From Pseudonocardia autotrophica (GTDB taxonomy: Bacteria; Actinomycetota; Actinomycetes; Mycobacteriales; Pseudonocardiaceae), in the NCBI RefSeq assembly GCF_003945385.1, contig NZ_AP018920.1, forward strand, positions 5,642,001 through 5,706,000: a stretch of 64,000 nucleotides of DNA, given 5' to 3'. Positions 10,869 through 20,145 of the stretch are shown here, in pieces. The position numbers and the translations under genes were made by a program. How positions within the stretch are numbered: the first letter of the stretch is position 1; the number at the start of each line of letters is the position of its first letter. The notes beneath the pieces were generated by a model. It had not been told where the DNA came from. It saw only the letters and a program-made list of their open reading frames with translations, and ran no database searches.

Positions 10869-10909
10869 AAAAAACCCCCGCAGCCCGGAGGTCCGGGCTC
10901 CTGCGAGGG
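10869..10909 (-). terminator. Attenuator terminator before ilvB
   Basis: On the minus strand, CCCTCGCAG pairs with CTGCGGGGG (9 bp), enclosing a second stem GCCCGG/CCGGGC. A run of six U follows at 10874-10869. This is a classical intrinsic terminator in the 5' leader, about 50 bases before ilvB and downstream of the leader peptide. The arrangement fits ribosome-mediated transcription attenuation, as known for ilv operons of corynebacteria and streptomycetes. Confidence 0.88.
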
Positions 10910-10944
10910 TGAGCGCGTCGTCGTGCCGTTCGAAGGAGTCGAAC

Positions 10945-10992
10945 TCAGGCGGCGACGCGCCCGGGAAGTACGAGAATTCGAACGGCGAACAT
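10945..10992 (-). CDS. ilvBNC leader peptide
   Basis: A 15-codon ORF, MFAVRILVLPGRVAA, ending in TGA, upstream of the attenuator hairpin and too short for routine gene calling. Six of its 15 residues are Val, Ile or Leu, with a consecutive Ile-Leu-Val-Leu run as expected of a branched-chain amino acid sensor. The beginning of the ORF (10977-10986) is perfectly complementary over 10 bases (TTCGAACGGC) to a segment just after the stop (10925-10934). That gives alternative RNA pairings which ribosome stalling could switch. The promoter call places the transcript start at or very near the ATG, so translation may be leaderless. Confidence 0.85.
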   Translation of the reverse strand: MFAVRILVLPGRVAA

Positions 10993-10998
10993 GACTCG

Positions 10999-11029
10999 AC
11001 GCTAGCACGTGTCCCACGAGCGGCGTCAA
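10999..11029 (-). promoter_or_regulatory. Putative ilvB operon promoter
   Basis: On the minus strand there is TTGACG (11029-11024), a 19-base spacer, and TAGCGT (11004-10999) preceded by TG two bases upstream (extended -10). The predicted start falls about at the ATG of the leader peptide. The spacer is long, so confidence is moderate. Confidence 0.5.
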
Positions 11030-11086
11030 ACGGCCCCGTCCGAGCGGGGCCCCGGGCCGTCCGTCCAGCGGTGTCACACTGGGGCC

Positions 11087-11605
11087 GTGAGCAGCACCGA
11101 CGACCGCGAGGCCGCCGAGACCACCTCGGCGCAGGAGCCGACCCGCGCGGCGGAGCCCGTCCAGCAGGTGGACGTCGGCGTCGCCTACACCCCCCGGGTC
11201 CGCGACGAGGGCCGCCAGGTCCGGGAGGGAACGCGCACGCTGGTGTTCAAGCCGTCCCGGCTGACCATCGTGGTGGCGCTGTTCGCCACGGTCGGCGGGC
11301 TGCCGCTGTTCTTCAGCGTGCCGTACTTCTGGCTGTTCCTGCTGGTCCCGATCGCGGTCACGGCGTGGGTGCTGCGGGTCCGCACGACGGTGGACCCGTC
11401 GACGGTGGCCGTGCGGACCGTCACCGGCTCGCGGACGGTCGCCTGGGACGACGTGCGCGGGCTGCGCCTGGGCAAGCGGTCGTCGGTCAGCGCGGTGCTG
11501 TCCGACGACGACGAGCTGGCCCTGCCCGCGGTGCACGTGCGCGACCTGCCCGCGTTGTCGACGGCCTCGGGCGGGCGGTTCGCCGACCCGGTCGGCGAGA
11601 GCTGA
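11087..11605 (+). CDS. PH-domain membrane protein, Cfp6-like
   Basis: Protein of 172 residues: a polar N-terminus, two closely spaced hydrophobic segments (RLTIVVALFATVGGLPLFF and FWLFLLVPIAVTAWVL, about residues 57-95), then a bacterial PH-like domain (VDPSTVAVRTVTGSRTVAWDDVRGLRL). This matches the low-molecular-weight antigen Cfp6 family. Location divergent from ilvB is the same as that of Rv3004 beside ilvB1 in M. tuberculosis (family knowledge). The GTG start at 11087 is chosen because the upstream 26 codons overlap the ilvB promoter. The molecular role of the family is not established. Confidence 0.8.
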   Translation: MSSTDDREAAETTSAQEPTRAAEPVQQVDVGVAYTPRVRDEGRQVREGTRTLVFKPSRLTIVVALFATVGGLPLFFSVPYFWLFLLVPIAVTAWVLRVRTTVDPSTVAVRTVTGSRTVAWDDVRGLRLGKRSSVSAVLSDDDELALPAVHVRDLPALSTASGGRFADPVGES

Positions 11606-11848
11606 GGGCGGTTCCGGCAGCTCGGGGCGCTCCGCACGCGATCGCCCGGGCGGCGGAGGCTCTCCCCGGCCCGCCCGCGCGCCCGCCCCTGCGCGTACCG
11701 TTGGGGTGAACGGCACGTACGGACCCTCGGGCGTCGATCCGCCCCGCCCGCTCGCGCCGCCCCGGGCCGGGTGCGCGCCCCACCACCTCAGACGCGCGCG
11801 CCCACCCGGCCGCCCGCACCATCCAGAACACGTCTGGAGATCCACGAC

Positions 11849-13690
11849 ATGCCCGCCCTGCGCTCCCGCGTCACCACCCACGGCCGCAACGCCGCCGGAG
11901 CGCGCTCGCTCTGGCGCGCCACCGGCATGGGCGACGACGACTTCGGCAAGCCGATCGTCGCGATCGCCAACTCCTACACCCAGTTCGTGCCCGGTCACGT
12001 GCACCTCAAGGACATGGGCGACCTGGTCGCGAGCGCGATCACCGAGGCGGGCGGGGTCTCCAAGGAGTTCAACACGATCGCCGTCGACGACGGCATCGCC
12101 ATGGGCCACGGCGGGATGCTCTACTCGCTGCCCAGCCGCGAGATCATCGCCGACGCGGTCGAGTACATGGTCAACGGCCACGCGGCCGACGCACTGGTCT
12201 GCATCTCGAACTGCGACAAGATCACCCCGGGGATGCTGAACGCCGCGATGCGGCTCAACATCCCGACGGTCTTCGTCTCCGGTGGTCCGATGGAGGCCGG
12301 CAAGGCCGTCGTCGTCGGCGGAGTCGCGCAGGCACCGACCGACCTGATCACCGCGATCGCCGCGTCGGCGTCGTCCGAGGTCGACGAGGCCGGGCTGGCC
12401 GAGGTCGAGCGCTCGGCCTGCCCGACCTGCGGGTCGTGCTCGGGCATGTTCACCGCGAACTCGATGAACTGCCTGACCGAGGCGCTCGGGCTGTCGCTGC
12501 CGGGCAACGGATCCACCCTCGCCACGCACGCCGCGCGCCGCGAGCTGTTCCTGAACGCCGGGCGCACCGTGATGGACCTGGCCACCCGCTGGTACCGCGA
12601 CGACGACGCGTCGGCACTACCGCGCAACATCGCGACCCGCGAGGCGTTCGAGAACGCGATGGCGCTCGATGTCGCGATGGGCGGTTCGACGAACACCGTC
12701 CTGCACATCCTGGCCGCCGCCCAGGAGGGCGAGATCGACTTCGATCTCGAGGCCATCGACGCGGTCTCGCGGCGGGTGCCCTGCCTGAGCAAGGTCGCCC
12801 CGAACTCGGATTACCACATGGAGGACGTGCACCGGGCCGGTGGCATCCCGGCCCTGCTGGGCGAGCTGTGGCGGGCCGGGCTGCTCAACACCGGCGTGCA
12901 CACCGTGCACTCCCCCACGATGGAGCAGTGGCTCACCGAGTGGGACATCCGGTCGTCCGCACCGTCGGAGACGGCGGTCGAGCTGTACCACGCGGCGCCG
13001 GGCGGGGTCCGGACCACGCAGGCGTTCTCCACCGAGAACCGCTGGTCCTCGCTGGACACCGATGCCGCAGGCGGCTGCATCAGGGACCTCGAGCACGCCT
13101 ACTCCGCAGACGGCGGACTCGCGGTGCTGCGCGGCAACCTGGCGCTCGACGGAGCGGTGATCAAGACCGCCGGGATCCCGGAGGACATCTGGCAGTTCGA
13201 GGGCCCGGCCGTGGTCCTGGAGAGCCAGGAGGACGCCGTCTCGGCGATCCTGCGCAAGGACATCAAGCCCGGTGACGTGCTGGTGATCCGCTACGAGGGC
13301 CCGTCCGGCGGGCCGGGGATGCAGGAGATGCTGCACCCCACCGCGTTCCTCAAGGGCGCCGGCCTGGGCAAGACCTGCGCACTGATCACCGACGGCCGGT
13401 TCTCCGGCGGCTCGTCCGGCATCTCGGTCGGGCACATCTCCCCCGAGGCCGCCGCCGGCGGGACGATCGGGCTGGTGGAGAACGGCGACCGGGTCCGGCT
13501 CGACGTGCGGGCCCGTTCGCTGGAGCTGCTGGTCGACGCCGAGGTGCTCGCCGACCGGCGGGCCAAGATGGAGGCCTCCGAGCGGCCCTGGCAGCCGAAG
13601 GACCGGCAGCGCACGGTGTCGAAGGCGCTGCGCGCCTACGCCCACATGGCGACCAGCGCCGACACCGGCGCCGTCCGCCGGATCCCCTGA
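11849..13690 (+). CDS. ilvD: Dihydroxy-acid dehydratase
   Basis: Third common enzyme of valine/isoleucine (and pantothenate) synthesis, dehydrating 2,3-dihydroxy-acids. It has 613 residues. Fe-S cluster cysteines are visible in [10 protein letters not shown] and [19 protein letters not shown], and the family-wide C-terminal motif [22 protein letters not shown] is present. I start at ATG 11849, which has CTGGAGA 8 bases upstream and begins [27 protein letters not shown]; the open frame upstream is low complexity. It is read opposite to ilvBNC, so it is not under the same attenuator. Confidence 0.96.
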   Translation: MPALRSRVTTHGRNAAGARSLWRATGMGDDDFGKPIVAIANSYTQFVPGHVHLKDMGDLVASAITEAGGVSKEFNTIAVDDGIAMGHGGMLYSLPSREIIADAVEYMVNGHAADALVCISNCDKITPGMLNAAMRLNIPTVFVSGGPMEAGKAVVVGGVAQAPTDLITAIAASASSEVDEAGLAEVERSACPTCGSCSGMFTANSMNCLTEALGLSLPGNGSTLATHAARRELFLNAGRTVMDLATRWYRDDDASALPRNIATREAFENAMALDVAMGGSTNTVLHILAAAQEGEIDFDLEAIDAVSRRVPCLSKVAPNSDYHMEDVHRAGGIPALLGELWRAGLLNTGVHTVHSPTMEQWLTEWDIRSSAPSETAVELYHAAPGGVRTTQAFSTENRWSSLDTDAAGGCIRDLEHAYSADGGLAVLRGNLALDGAVIKTAGIPEDIWQFEGPAVVLESQEDAVSAILRKDIKPGDVLVIRYEGPSGGPGMQEMLHPTAFLKGAGLGKTCALITDGRFSGGSSGISVGHISPEAAAGGTIGLVENGDRVRLDVRARSLELLVDAEVLADRRAKMEASERPWQPKDRQRTVSKALRAYAHMATSADTGAVRRIP

Positions 13691-13697
13691 GCCCGGG

Positions 13698-14681
13698 ATG
13701 AGCACCGGTACCCGCTCGCTCGGGTCGCTCACGGTCTCCGCGCAGGGCCTCGGCTGCATGGGCATGAGTCAGAGCTACGGCGCCGGTGACGACGCCGAGT
13801 CGATCGCGACGATCCACCGTGCGCTCGAACTCGGCGTCACCCTGCTCGACACCGCGAACGTCTACGGCGACGGCGCCAACGAGGAGCTCGTCGGACGGGC
13901 GATCGCGGACCGCCGGGACCGGGTGGTGCTGGCGACGAAGTTCGGGATCGTCCGCGACGCCGCCGGCAACCAGGGCGCGCAGGGTGACCGGGCGTACGTG
14001 CACAGCTGCATCGACGAGTCGCTGCGCCGCCTCGGCGTCGATCACGTGGATCTCTACTACCAGCACCGGATCGACCCGGACGTCCCGGTCGAGGAGACCG
14101 TGGGCGCACTCGTCGAGCTGATCGACGCGGGAAAGATCCGGCACTACGGATTGTCCGAGTGCAGCGCGGAGACCCTGCGCCGCGCGCACGCCGTGCACCC
14201 ACCGGTCGCGGTGCAGTCCGAGTGGTCGCTGTGGACCCGTGGCATCGAGGACGCGGTCGCCCCGGCGTGCGCGGAGCTGGGTGTGGGGATCGTGCCGTTC
14301 TCCCCGCTCGGGCGCGGGTTCCTGACCGGCGCGATCACCTCGGCCGGGCAGCTCGGCGAGGGTGACATGCGGCGCGGGATTCCGCGGTTCTCCGAGGAGA
14401 ACCTGGCCGCGAACCTCGCGATCGTCGACGCGCTGCGGGCGATCGCCGAGCGCCGCGGGATCACGGCCGGACAGCTCGCGCTGGCCTGGGTGCAGGCCCG
14501 TGGCGAGCACGTCGTCCCGATCCCGGGCACCAAGCGGCGCCGCTACCTGGAGGAGAACGTCGCCGCCGCGTTGCTGGAGCTCACCGCCGACGAGCTCGCG
14601 GAGATCGAGGCCGCCGCACCGGCTGCCGCGGTGGCCGGCGAGCGTTATCCGGCGCACCTGCAGCGCACCGTGGGGCGCTGA
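13698..14681 (+). CDS. Aldo/keto reductase
   Basis: NADPH-dependent (alpha/beta)8 oxidoreductase of 327 residues. The AKR catalytic set is visible: Asp and Tyr in [21 protein letters not shown], Lys in VVLATKFGI, and His in DLYYQHRID. The C-terminal cofactor region is [19 protein letters not shown]. It resembles the YakC/AKR13 subgroup. The ATG at 13698 is only seven bases after the ilvD stop, so it is probably cotranscribed with ilvD, although no metabolic link is evident. Confidence 0.9.
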   Translation: MSTGTRSLGSLTVSAQGLGCMGMSQSYGAGDDAESIATIHRALELGVTLLDTANVYGDGANEELVGRAIADRRDRVVLATKFGIVRDAAGNQGAQGDRAYVHSCIDESLRRLGVDHVDLYYQHRIDPDVPVEETVGALVELIDAGKIRHYGLSECSAETLRRAHAVHPPVAVQSEWSLWTRGIEDAVAPACAELGVGIVPFSPLGRGFLTGAITSAGQLGEGDMRRGIPRFSEENLAANLAIVDALRAIAERRGITAGQLALAWVQARGEHVVPIPGTKRRRYLEENVAAALLELTADELAEIEAAAPAAAVAGERYPAHLQRTVGR

Positions 14682-14690
14682 CCCGGGCGA

Positions 14691-15623
14691 TCACGGGAGC
14701 CGTCGCCCACCCAGCGCGTCGTCGAGTTCGGCGAGTGCCGCGACGACCACCCGGACCATCGAGGTGACCCGCTCGGGGCCCTGGTGGTCGGCGGCGAACG
14801 GCAGGTACTGCACGTGCGCCGCGATCCGCGCCCAGGCCGTTTCGACGGCGATCATCGCCGGCGGGTCGGCCGCGCCGAGCGCCTCGTGCAGGGTGTCCCG
14901 GTAGCGCTGCGGGACGGGATCGGACGGGGCGTCCGCCGGGCCGTCGGGCGGTGGCGCGGCGAGTATCACGGTGTCCAGCGAACCGGGTGCGACGCGGGCG
15001 TTCCCCCAGTCCAGCAGCACCGCGCCGGCCGGTCCGGCGTGCACGTTCCCGCGGTGCGCGTCGCCGTGGCAGAGCGTCCGGGGCAACGCGGCGAGTGCGG
15101 TGCCGATCCGGTCGTCGGTCGCCCAGGTGCGGACGACGGCATCGGCATCCAGGTATGCCTGTCGCGCGTCCGGGTCCCGGGCGGCGGCGGCCTGCAGGCC
15201 GACCGATGCCAGTGCACACAGCCGGCCCCACCAGGTCGGGTCGACGACCGGGACACCGCGCGGACGGTTGCGCCGCCAGTGCGCGTGCACCAGTGCCAGG
15301 GTGCGCCAGGCGTCGTCCGGAACGGGGGTGCCGGGCGGCAGCGGATCGCCGGGCTCGTGGGCCAGCACGATCCAGCCGTCGCCGGGGACCAGCATCCGGG
15401 GCACCCGCACCGGGCCGTTGACCACCGCGACCGCGCGCAGCGCCGCGATCTCCTCGGCACCCGCGGCCTTCAGCACCACCGACGAGCCGTCGTCCAGGTC
15501 GATCCGTTCGACGGCCGCGGAGGCGTAGCCGCCGGCCAGCGGCTCCCGGCCGACTACCCGCGGAGCACGCCGCAGCCGCTTCGCGAGCGGGCCCAGCCAG
15601 ACGTCGTCGGGCGGCGCCGTCAT
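14691..15623 (-). CDS. Aminoglycoside phosphotransferase-family kinase
   Basis: APH-type small-molecule kinase of 310 residues. The Brenner motif is LCHGDAHRGNVHAG, with catalytic Asp and Asn. The metal-binding Asp is in AVLLDWGNA, and the nucleotide Lys region is SSVVLKAAGAEE. The substrate is unknown; such genes include kinases for sugars, choline, hydroxylated metabolites or antibiotics. The ATG at 15623 overlaps the stop of the DoxX gene (ATGA), so the two are coupled. The 22-residue upstream extension in the open frame overlaps that gene and is rejected. Confidence 0.82.
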   Translation of the reverse strand: MTAPPDDVWLGPLAKRLRRAPRVVGREPLAGGYASAAVERIDLDDGSSVVLKAAGAEEIAALRAVAVVNGPVRVPRMLVPGDGWIVLAHEPGDPLPPGTPVPDDAWRTLALVHAHWRRNRPRGVPVVDPTWWGRLCALASVGLQAAAARDPDARQAYLDADAVVRTWATDDRIGTALAALPRTLCHGDAHRGNVHAGPAGAVLLDWGNARVAPGSLDTVILAAPPPDGPADAPSDPVPQRYRDTLHEALGAADPPAMIAVETAWARIAAHVQYLPFAADHQGPERVTSMVRVVVAALAELDDALGGRRLP

Positions 15624-16225
15624 CGACGCAGCACGAACAGGACCAGCAGCGCGACCCCCACCCCGACGATCAGCGACAGCACCGACCACGGCAGCGGGCG
15701 ACGCTGGTAGGTGCGGCCGGCGTCGATCGCGATCCGGCCGGCGCCCGCGAACAGCAGCGCCGCGGCGCCCCCACCGAGCAGCAGGTGCAGCTCGAGGGAG
15801 TTCGGGCCGTCCGCGGCGAACAGCGGCACCATCGGGCCGTCCGGCCCGAGCGAGAGCACGATCGCGACGATCTTGGTGGCGAGCAGCCCGGCCGCGGCGA
15901 ACGGGGTCAGCAGGCCGAGCACCAGCAGCACCCCGAGCAGCAGCTGACCGACCCCGAGCACCCAGGCCAGCGGCAGCGCGAACGCGGTGAACCCGAGCTC
16001 GGACAGCGCATCGGCGGTGCCGGCCGGGCCGAGCCCGCCGAGCAGGCCGGCCGTCTTCTGCGCCCCGTGCGCGGCGAAGATCACGCCGACCACGACGCGC
16101 AGGATCAACAGCCCGATGTCGGAGGAGACGTGCGCCGGTACCGGCAACCGTTCCGGCCGTGTCCGCTCCGGCGGTTCGTCACCGGAGACACTGCCCCAGT
16201 CGTACTGCTGCGTGGGCCCGCTCAT
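15620..16225 (-). CDS. DoxX-family membrane protein
   Basis: DoxX/SURF4-type membrane protein of 201 residues. A polar N-terminus (MSGPTQQYDWGSVSG) of about 35 residues precedes four to five hydrophobic segments, including IGLLILRVVVGVIFAAHGAQK, the motif most typical of DoxX proteins. The following segments are ALPLAWVLGVGQLLLGVLLVLGLL, LLATKIVAIVL and LLLGGGAAALLFAG. A DoxX gene occupies the equivalent place (Rv3005c) in M. tuberculosis, where DoxX-like proteins have been linked to thiol/redox complexes. That role here is inference. Confidence 0.85.
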   Translation of the reverse strand: MSGPTQQYDWGSVSGDEPPERTRPERLPVPAHVSSDIGLLILRVVVGVIFAAHGAQKTAGLLGGLGPAGTADALSELGFTAFALPLAWVLGVGQLLLGVLLVLGLLTPFAAAGLLATKIVAIVLSLGPDGPMVPLFAADGPNSLELHLLLGGGAAALLFAGAGRIAIDAGRTYQRRPLPWSVLSLIVGVGVALLVLFVLRR

Positions 16226-16287
16226 GCCACCGACCCTACCGGCGGGGGTGTCGCCCACCTGCGGGTTTCCCCCGGCGCGTCCCCTGA

Positions 16288-17205
16288 CTAATAGGCCCCG
16301 GTGACCAGGTTCGGGGGCTCGTCGCCGGCGGCGAACGCCGCCAGCTGCTCGGCCGCAACACCGTAGGCGCGGCGCATGGCGAGCGGGACACTGCCACCGA
16401 CGTGCGGGGTGAGCAGCAGGCCCGGCGCGGAGAACAGCGGATGCCCCTCCGGGAGCGGCTCCGGGTCGGTGACGTCGACGGCGGCCCGCAGCCGGCCGGA
16501 GGTCAGCTCGGCGAGCAACGCGTCGGTGTCGCACACCGGGCCACGGGCGCCGTTGACCAGCAGCGCGCCGTCCGGCATCGCGGCGAGGAACTCGGCGTTC
16601 ACCATGCCGCGGGTCTCGTCGGTGAGCGGGACGATCAGCACGGTGGCGTCGTGGCGGGGCAGCAGCTGCGGAAGTTCGTCCCAGCCGTGCACGCCGTCCC
16701 GGGCGCTACGGCCGACCAGGGTGATCTCGACGTCGAACGGCTCCAGCCGGGCCTTGGTCTTCGCGCCGACGTCGCCCGCGCCGATGATCAGGATCTTCTT
16801 CCCGGCCAGCTCCTCGGTCCGGTGGTAGTCCCACACGCCGCGGTCCTGGGCGCGCACGAACCGGTCGAGGTGCCGGTAGACGGCCAGCAGCACCGACACC
16901 ACCCACTCGGCGGTGGCGCCGCCGTGCGCGCCGCGGCCGTCGGACAGTGCGACGCCGTCGGGCAGCTTCCCGATCCAGGCCTCGGCGCCCGCGGTGAGCA
17001 GCTGGACGATCTCCAGCTTCGGCATCCCATCGGTCAGCGCGATCGCGTCGGAGGTCGCGAGGAACGGCGGCACGAGGGCACGGGCGGTGGCCGCCTCGTC
17101 GGGTAGCGGCTTCTCCGGGTCGTAGAGGACCGGGCGCAGACCGTCCACCTCGGACAGGATCTCGACTCCTTCGGTCTGCGGCACCAGAACGGTCACGGGG
17201 GTCAT
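16288..17205 (-). CDS. D-2-hydroxyacid dehydrogenase
   Basis: NAD(P)-dependent oxidoreductase of the phosphoglycerate dehydrogenase/GyaR superfamily, 305 residues. The Rossmann motif is ILIIGAGDVGAKTKARL. The catalytic Arg is in LVNGARGPVCDTDAL, Glu in VDVTDPEPLPEGHP, and His in LLTPHVGGSVPLAMRR. It is short and lacks the regulatory ACT and ASB domains present in SerA. The substrate cannot be predicted from sequence. It is divergent from the LppZ-like gene with only about 55 bases between them. Confidence 0.87.
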   Translation of the reverse strand: MTPVTVLVPQTEGVEILSEVDGLRPVLYDPEKPLPDEAATARALVPPFLATSDAIALTDGMPKLEIVQLLTAGAEAWIGKLPDGVALSDGRGAHGGATAEWVVSVLLAVYRHLDRFVRAQDRGVWDYHRTEELAGKKILIIGAGDVGAKTKARLEPFDVEITLVGRSARDGVHGWDELPQLLPRHDATVLIVPLTDETRGMVNAEFLAAMPDGALLVNGARGPVCDTDALLAELTSGRLRAAVDVTDPEPLPEGHPLFSAPGLLLTPHVGGSVPLAMRRAYGVAAEQLAAFAAGDEPPNLVTGAY

Positions 17206-17260
17206 ACCTCCGGACCGTACTCACCCGGCACTCACCTCGTCCCGCCTACCGTGGGCCCCC

Positions 17261-18370
17261 GTGAACGTCCGCCTGCTGCTGACCCTCGCGGCACTGCTCG
17301 TGCTCGTGACCGGTTGCGCGACGTTCCCCGACGAGGGCCCGCGGGACTGGCGGCCGCAGGCCGAGGGCGAGGGCGAACTCGGCGGGCCGCCGCAGATCGC
17401 GCCGCCCGAGCCGCCGCCCTCGACCCGTCCGGCACCCGGCCCGCAGCAACAGCAGCAGCCGCCACCGGCAGGCCCCTGCGAGGACCCGGACCCGCAGGTG
17501 GTCGCGGCCTGCCTGGGGCCGGTCGGCGCGGTCGCCGTGCTGCCCCCCGGCGACCAGGCACTCGTCGCCGAGCGCCGCACCGGCCGGGTGCTGCAGGTCA
17601 GGCGGGGTGCCGACCCGGTCGAGATCGCACGGGTGCCGGTCGACCCGGCCACCGGGATCAACGGACTGGTGCTCTCGCCCGGATACGCCGAGGACCGGCT
17701 GGTCTACGTACTCGCCGGGACGCCCGAGGGCGGCCAGGTGCTGCGGATCGCACCCGGAGAGCCGCCGAAGCCGGTGCTGACCGGGCTGCCGAACTCGGCG
17801 GGCGGGGGGCTCGCCGTCGACGACGCCCATCTCGTCGTCGCCACCGGCGCGGGCGAGGGCCCGCTCGCCGGTGCGGTGCTGCGGATCGACACGCTCGGCA
17901 GGCCCGCGCCGGGGAATCCCGATCCGGCGTCACCGGTGCTGGCCCGTGGCCTCACCGACCCGGGCGGGGTCTGCATCGATCCGGCGGCGGACACGACCTG
18001 GGTGACCGACCGGGCTCCCACCCGGGACGTCCTCTACCGGGTCGGAGCGGGGACGCTCGGGGCGCCCGCCTGGACGTGGCCGGAGCGCCCCGGCGTCGCG
18101 GGCTGCACGGTGCTGCCGGGCACGCTGGTGGTCGCCCAGTCCGGCGCCGAGGCGCTGTACCTGCTCACCCCGGGCCGCGACGGCGCCTTCACCGGCGACC
18201 CGAAACCCGTCCTGGAGGAGATCTACGGGGCGGTCGGCGAGGTGACCCGCGCCCCTGACGGCCTGCTCTGGCTCGGCACCGTCAACCGCGATGGCACGGC
18301 CCCGGGCCGCACCGACGACCGCGTCGTGCGCATCCAGCCGCCCACCGGGGGCGGCGAGTCCGCCATCTGA
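17261..18370 (+). CDS. lppZ: LppZ-like lipoprotein, sorbosone dehydrogenase fold
   Basis: Exported lipoprotein of 369 residues. The signal peptide MNVRLLLTLAALLVLVTGCATF has lipobox LVTGC with the lipidated Cys near residue 19. A Pro/Gln-rich linker (around PGPQQQQQPPPAG) follows, then a beta-propeller of the glucose/sorbosone dehydrogenase type. Propeller segments include VAVLPPGDQALVAERRTGRVLQV, GINGLVLSPGYAEDRLVYVLAG and APDGLLWLGTVNRDG. The order matches M. tuberculosis Rv3006 (lppZ) beside Rv3005c. Enzyme activity is unproven in that family. The GTG start is set by the signal peptide. Confidence 0.82.
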   Translation: MNVRLLLTLAALLVLVTGCATFPDEGPRDWRPQAEGEGELGGPPQIAPPEPPPSTRPAPGPQQQQQPPPAGPCEDPDPQVVAACLGPVGAVAVLPPGDQALVAERRTGRVLQVRRGADPVEIARVPVDPATGINGLVLSPGYAEDRLVYVLAGTPEGGQVLRIAPGEPPKPVLTGLPNSAGGGLAVDDAHLVVATGAGEGPLAGAVLRIDTLGRPAPGNPDPASPVLARGLTDPGGVCIDPAADTTWVTDRAPTRDVLYRVGAGTLGAPAWTWPERPGVAGCTVLPGTLVVAQSGAEALYLLTPGRDGAFTGDPKPVLEEIYGAVGEVTRAPDGLLWLGTVNRDGTAPGRTDDRVVRIQPPTGGGESAI

Positions 18371-18443
18371 GGGTTCGCACCCCGAGGCCCCGGTTCGCAC
18401 CTGCTGCAGCGGGCGCGAACCGGGGCGCCGGGGTGCGAACCCT
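18370..18443. terminator. Large bipartite hairpin between lppZ and gatB
   Basis: Outer arms AGGGTTCGCACCCC (18370-18383) and GGGGTGCGAACCCT (18430-18443) pair over 14 bp. Inner arms CCCCGGTTCGC and GCGAACCGGGG pair over 11 bp. The loop is ACCTGCTGCAGCGGGC. It lies between convergent genes and probably terminates both. The loop sequence recurs in the hairpin at 23021-23096. Confidence 0.8.
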
Positions 18444-18590
18444 CCCCCGAGCCGGCCCCCGGGCGCAAGCCGGGGCGCCGGGGCGCGAGCCGGGCGTCGG
18501 GATGCGAGCCGGGGCCCGGGATGCGAACCAAGCGCCGGCGCGCGAGCCGGGCGCCCGGGCGCGAAGCAGGCGCCGAGGGGTACCTCAGCG
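18413..18590. repeat. Degenerate ~20-bp tandem array
   Basis: About eight imperfect copies of a unit close to GCGAGCCGGGGCGCCGGG follow the hairpin, for example around 18465, 18485, 18505, 18525 and 18545. They look like decayed copies of the hairpin's right arm (GCGAACCGGGGCGCC). The array runs toward the 3' end of gatB and is intergenic. Confidence 0.6.
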
Positions 18591-18642
18591 CTCCCCGGCG
18601 AAGATCGAACAGCTCTGCTGTGACCCTCGTGCCCCGGTCGGG

Positions 18643-20145
18643 TCAGGCCCCGACGCGCTCGATGATCAGCTCCCGCACGCGCTTGGCGTCGGCCTGACCC
18701 TTCGTCGCCTTCATCACCGCACCGACGATCGCACCCGCCGCCGCCACCTTGCCGCCGCGGATCTTCTCCGCGACGTCGGGCTGCTCGGCCAGCGCCGCGT
18801 CGACGGCAGCGATCAGCTCGCCCTCGTCGGACACGACCTTCAGGCCGCGGGCGGCGACGACCGCATCCGGGTCGCCCTCGCCGGCCAGCACGCCGTCGAC
18901 CACCTGACGGGCGAGCTTGTTGGTCAGCTCGCCGGACGCGACCAGCACGACCACCCGGGCGACCTGCTCCGGAGTGATCGACAGCTCGCCGAGCTCGACG
19001 GAGCGGGTGTTCGCCTGCTGCGCGAGGTAGGAGACCCACCACGAGCGGGCCTCCTGGGACGACGCGCCCGCGGCGACGGTCGCCTCGACCAGCTCGAGCG
19101 CGTCGGCGTTGACCAGGTCGCGGATCTCCTCGTCGGAGATGCCCCACTCGTCCTGGATCCGGCGGCGCCGCTCCCAGGGCAGCTCGGGCAAGGTGCCGCG
19201 CAGCTCCTCGACCCACTCGGCGCTCGGCGCGATCGGGACCAGATCGGGCTCCGGGAAGTACCGGTAGTCCTCGGAGGTCTCCTTGCGCCGCCCTGCGCGG
19301 GTGTGCCCGGTCGCCTCGTCGAAGTGCCGGGTCTCCTGGACGATCTCCTCGCCCGCGTCGAGCACACCGGCCTGCCGGCCCATCTCGTGCCGGACCGCAC
19401 GCTCGACCGACCGCAACGAGTTGACGTTTTTGGTCTCGGTGCGGGTGCCCAGCGGGCCGCCCTTCGGCGAGAGCGACAGGTTCACGTCGGCACGCATCGA
19501 GCCCTGGTCCATCCGGACGTCGGAGACGCCGAGGGACTTGATCAGATCGCGCAGCGCGGTGACGTAGGCGCGGGCCACCTCGGGTGCGCGGGCGCCGGTG
19601 TCCGGGATCATCTTCGTGACGATCTCGATCAGCGGCACGCCGGCCCGGTTGTAGTCGAGCAGCGAGTGGTCCGCGCCGTGGATCCGGCCGTCGGAGCCAC
19701 CGACGTGCAGCGACTTGCCGGTGTCCTCCTCCATGTGCGCGCGCTCGATGCCGATCCGGACGACCTCGCCGTCGTCCAGGGTCAGGTCCAGGAACCCGTC
19801 GACGGCGATCGGCTCGTCGTACTGGGAGGTCTGGAAGTTCTTCGGCATGTCCGGGTAGAAGTAGTTCTTCCGGGCGAACCGGCCCCACGGCGCGATCGAG
19901 CAGTTCAGCGCCAGGCCGATCCGGATCGCCGACTCCACCGCGGCCCGGTTCACCACCGGCAGCGCCCCGGGCAGGCCGAGGCAGACCGGGCAGACCTGGG
20001 TGTTCGGCTCGGCGCCGAACTCGGTCGGGCAGCCACAGAACATCTTGGTGTTCGTGGACAGCTCCACGTGCACCTCGATGCCGAGCACCGGATCGAAGCG
20101 GGCGACGACGTCGTCGAAGTCCACGAGCTCGATGGACGTGGTCAT
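18643..20145 (-). CDS. gatB: Asp/Glu-tRNA amidotransferase subunit B
   Basis: Subunit of the GatCAB complex that converts Glu-tRNA(Gln) and Asp-tRNA(Asn) to the cognate amides. GatB binds tRNA and phosphorylates the misacylated residue. It has 500 residues. The family opening is [20 protein letters not shown] with the Zn-binding [15 protein letters not shown] motif; [23 protein letters not shown] follows. The C-terminal tail is YqeY-like ([24 protein letters not shown]). It ends against the 18370-18590 hairpin region and is the last gene of gatC-gatA-gatB. Confidence 0.96.
   Translation of the reverse strand: MTTSIELVDFDDVVARFDPVLGIEVHVELSTNTKMFCGCPTEFGAEPNTQVCPVCLGLPGALPVVNRAAVESAIRIGLALNCSIAPWGRFARKNYFYPDMPKNFQTSQYDEPIAVDGFLDLTLDDGEVVRIGIERAHMEEDTGKSLHVGGSDGRIHGADHSLLDYNRAGVPLIEIVTKMIPDTGARAPEVARAYVTALRDLIKSLGVSDVRMDQGSMRADVNLSLSPKGGPLGTRTETKNVNSLRSVERAVRHEMGRQAGVLDAGEEIVQETRHFDEATGHTRAGRRKETSEDYRYFPEPDLVPIAPSAEWVEELRGTLPELPWERRRRIQDEWGISDEEIRDLVNADALELVEATVAAGASSQEARSWWVSYLAQQANTRSVELGELSITPEQVARVVVLVASGELTNKLARQVVDGVLAGEGDPDAVVAARGLKVVSDEGELIAAVDAALAEQPDVAEKIRGGKVAAAGAIVGAVMKATKGQADAKRVRELIIERVGA

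Noticed and set aside
18413..18590. CRISPR array
   Set aside because: Units are ~20 bp, imperfect and abutting, with no spacers and no cas genes in the window.
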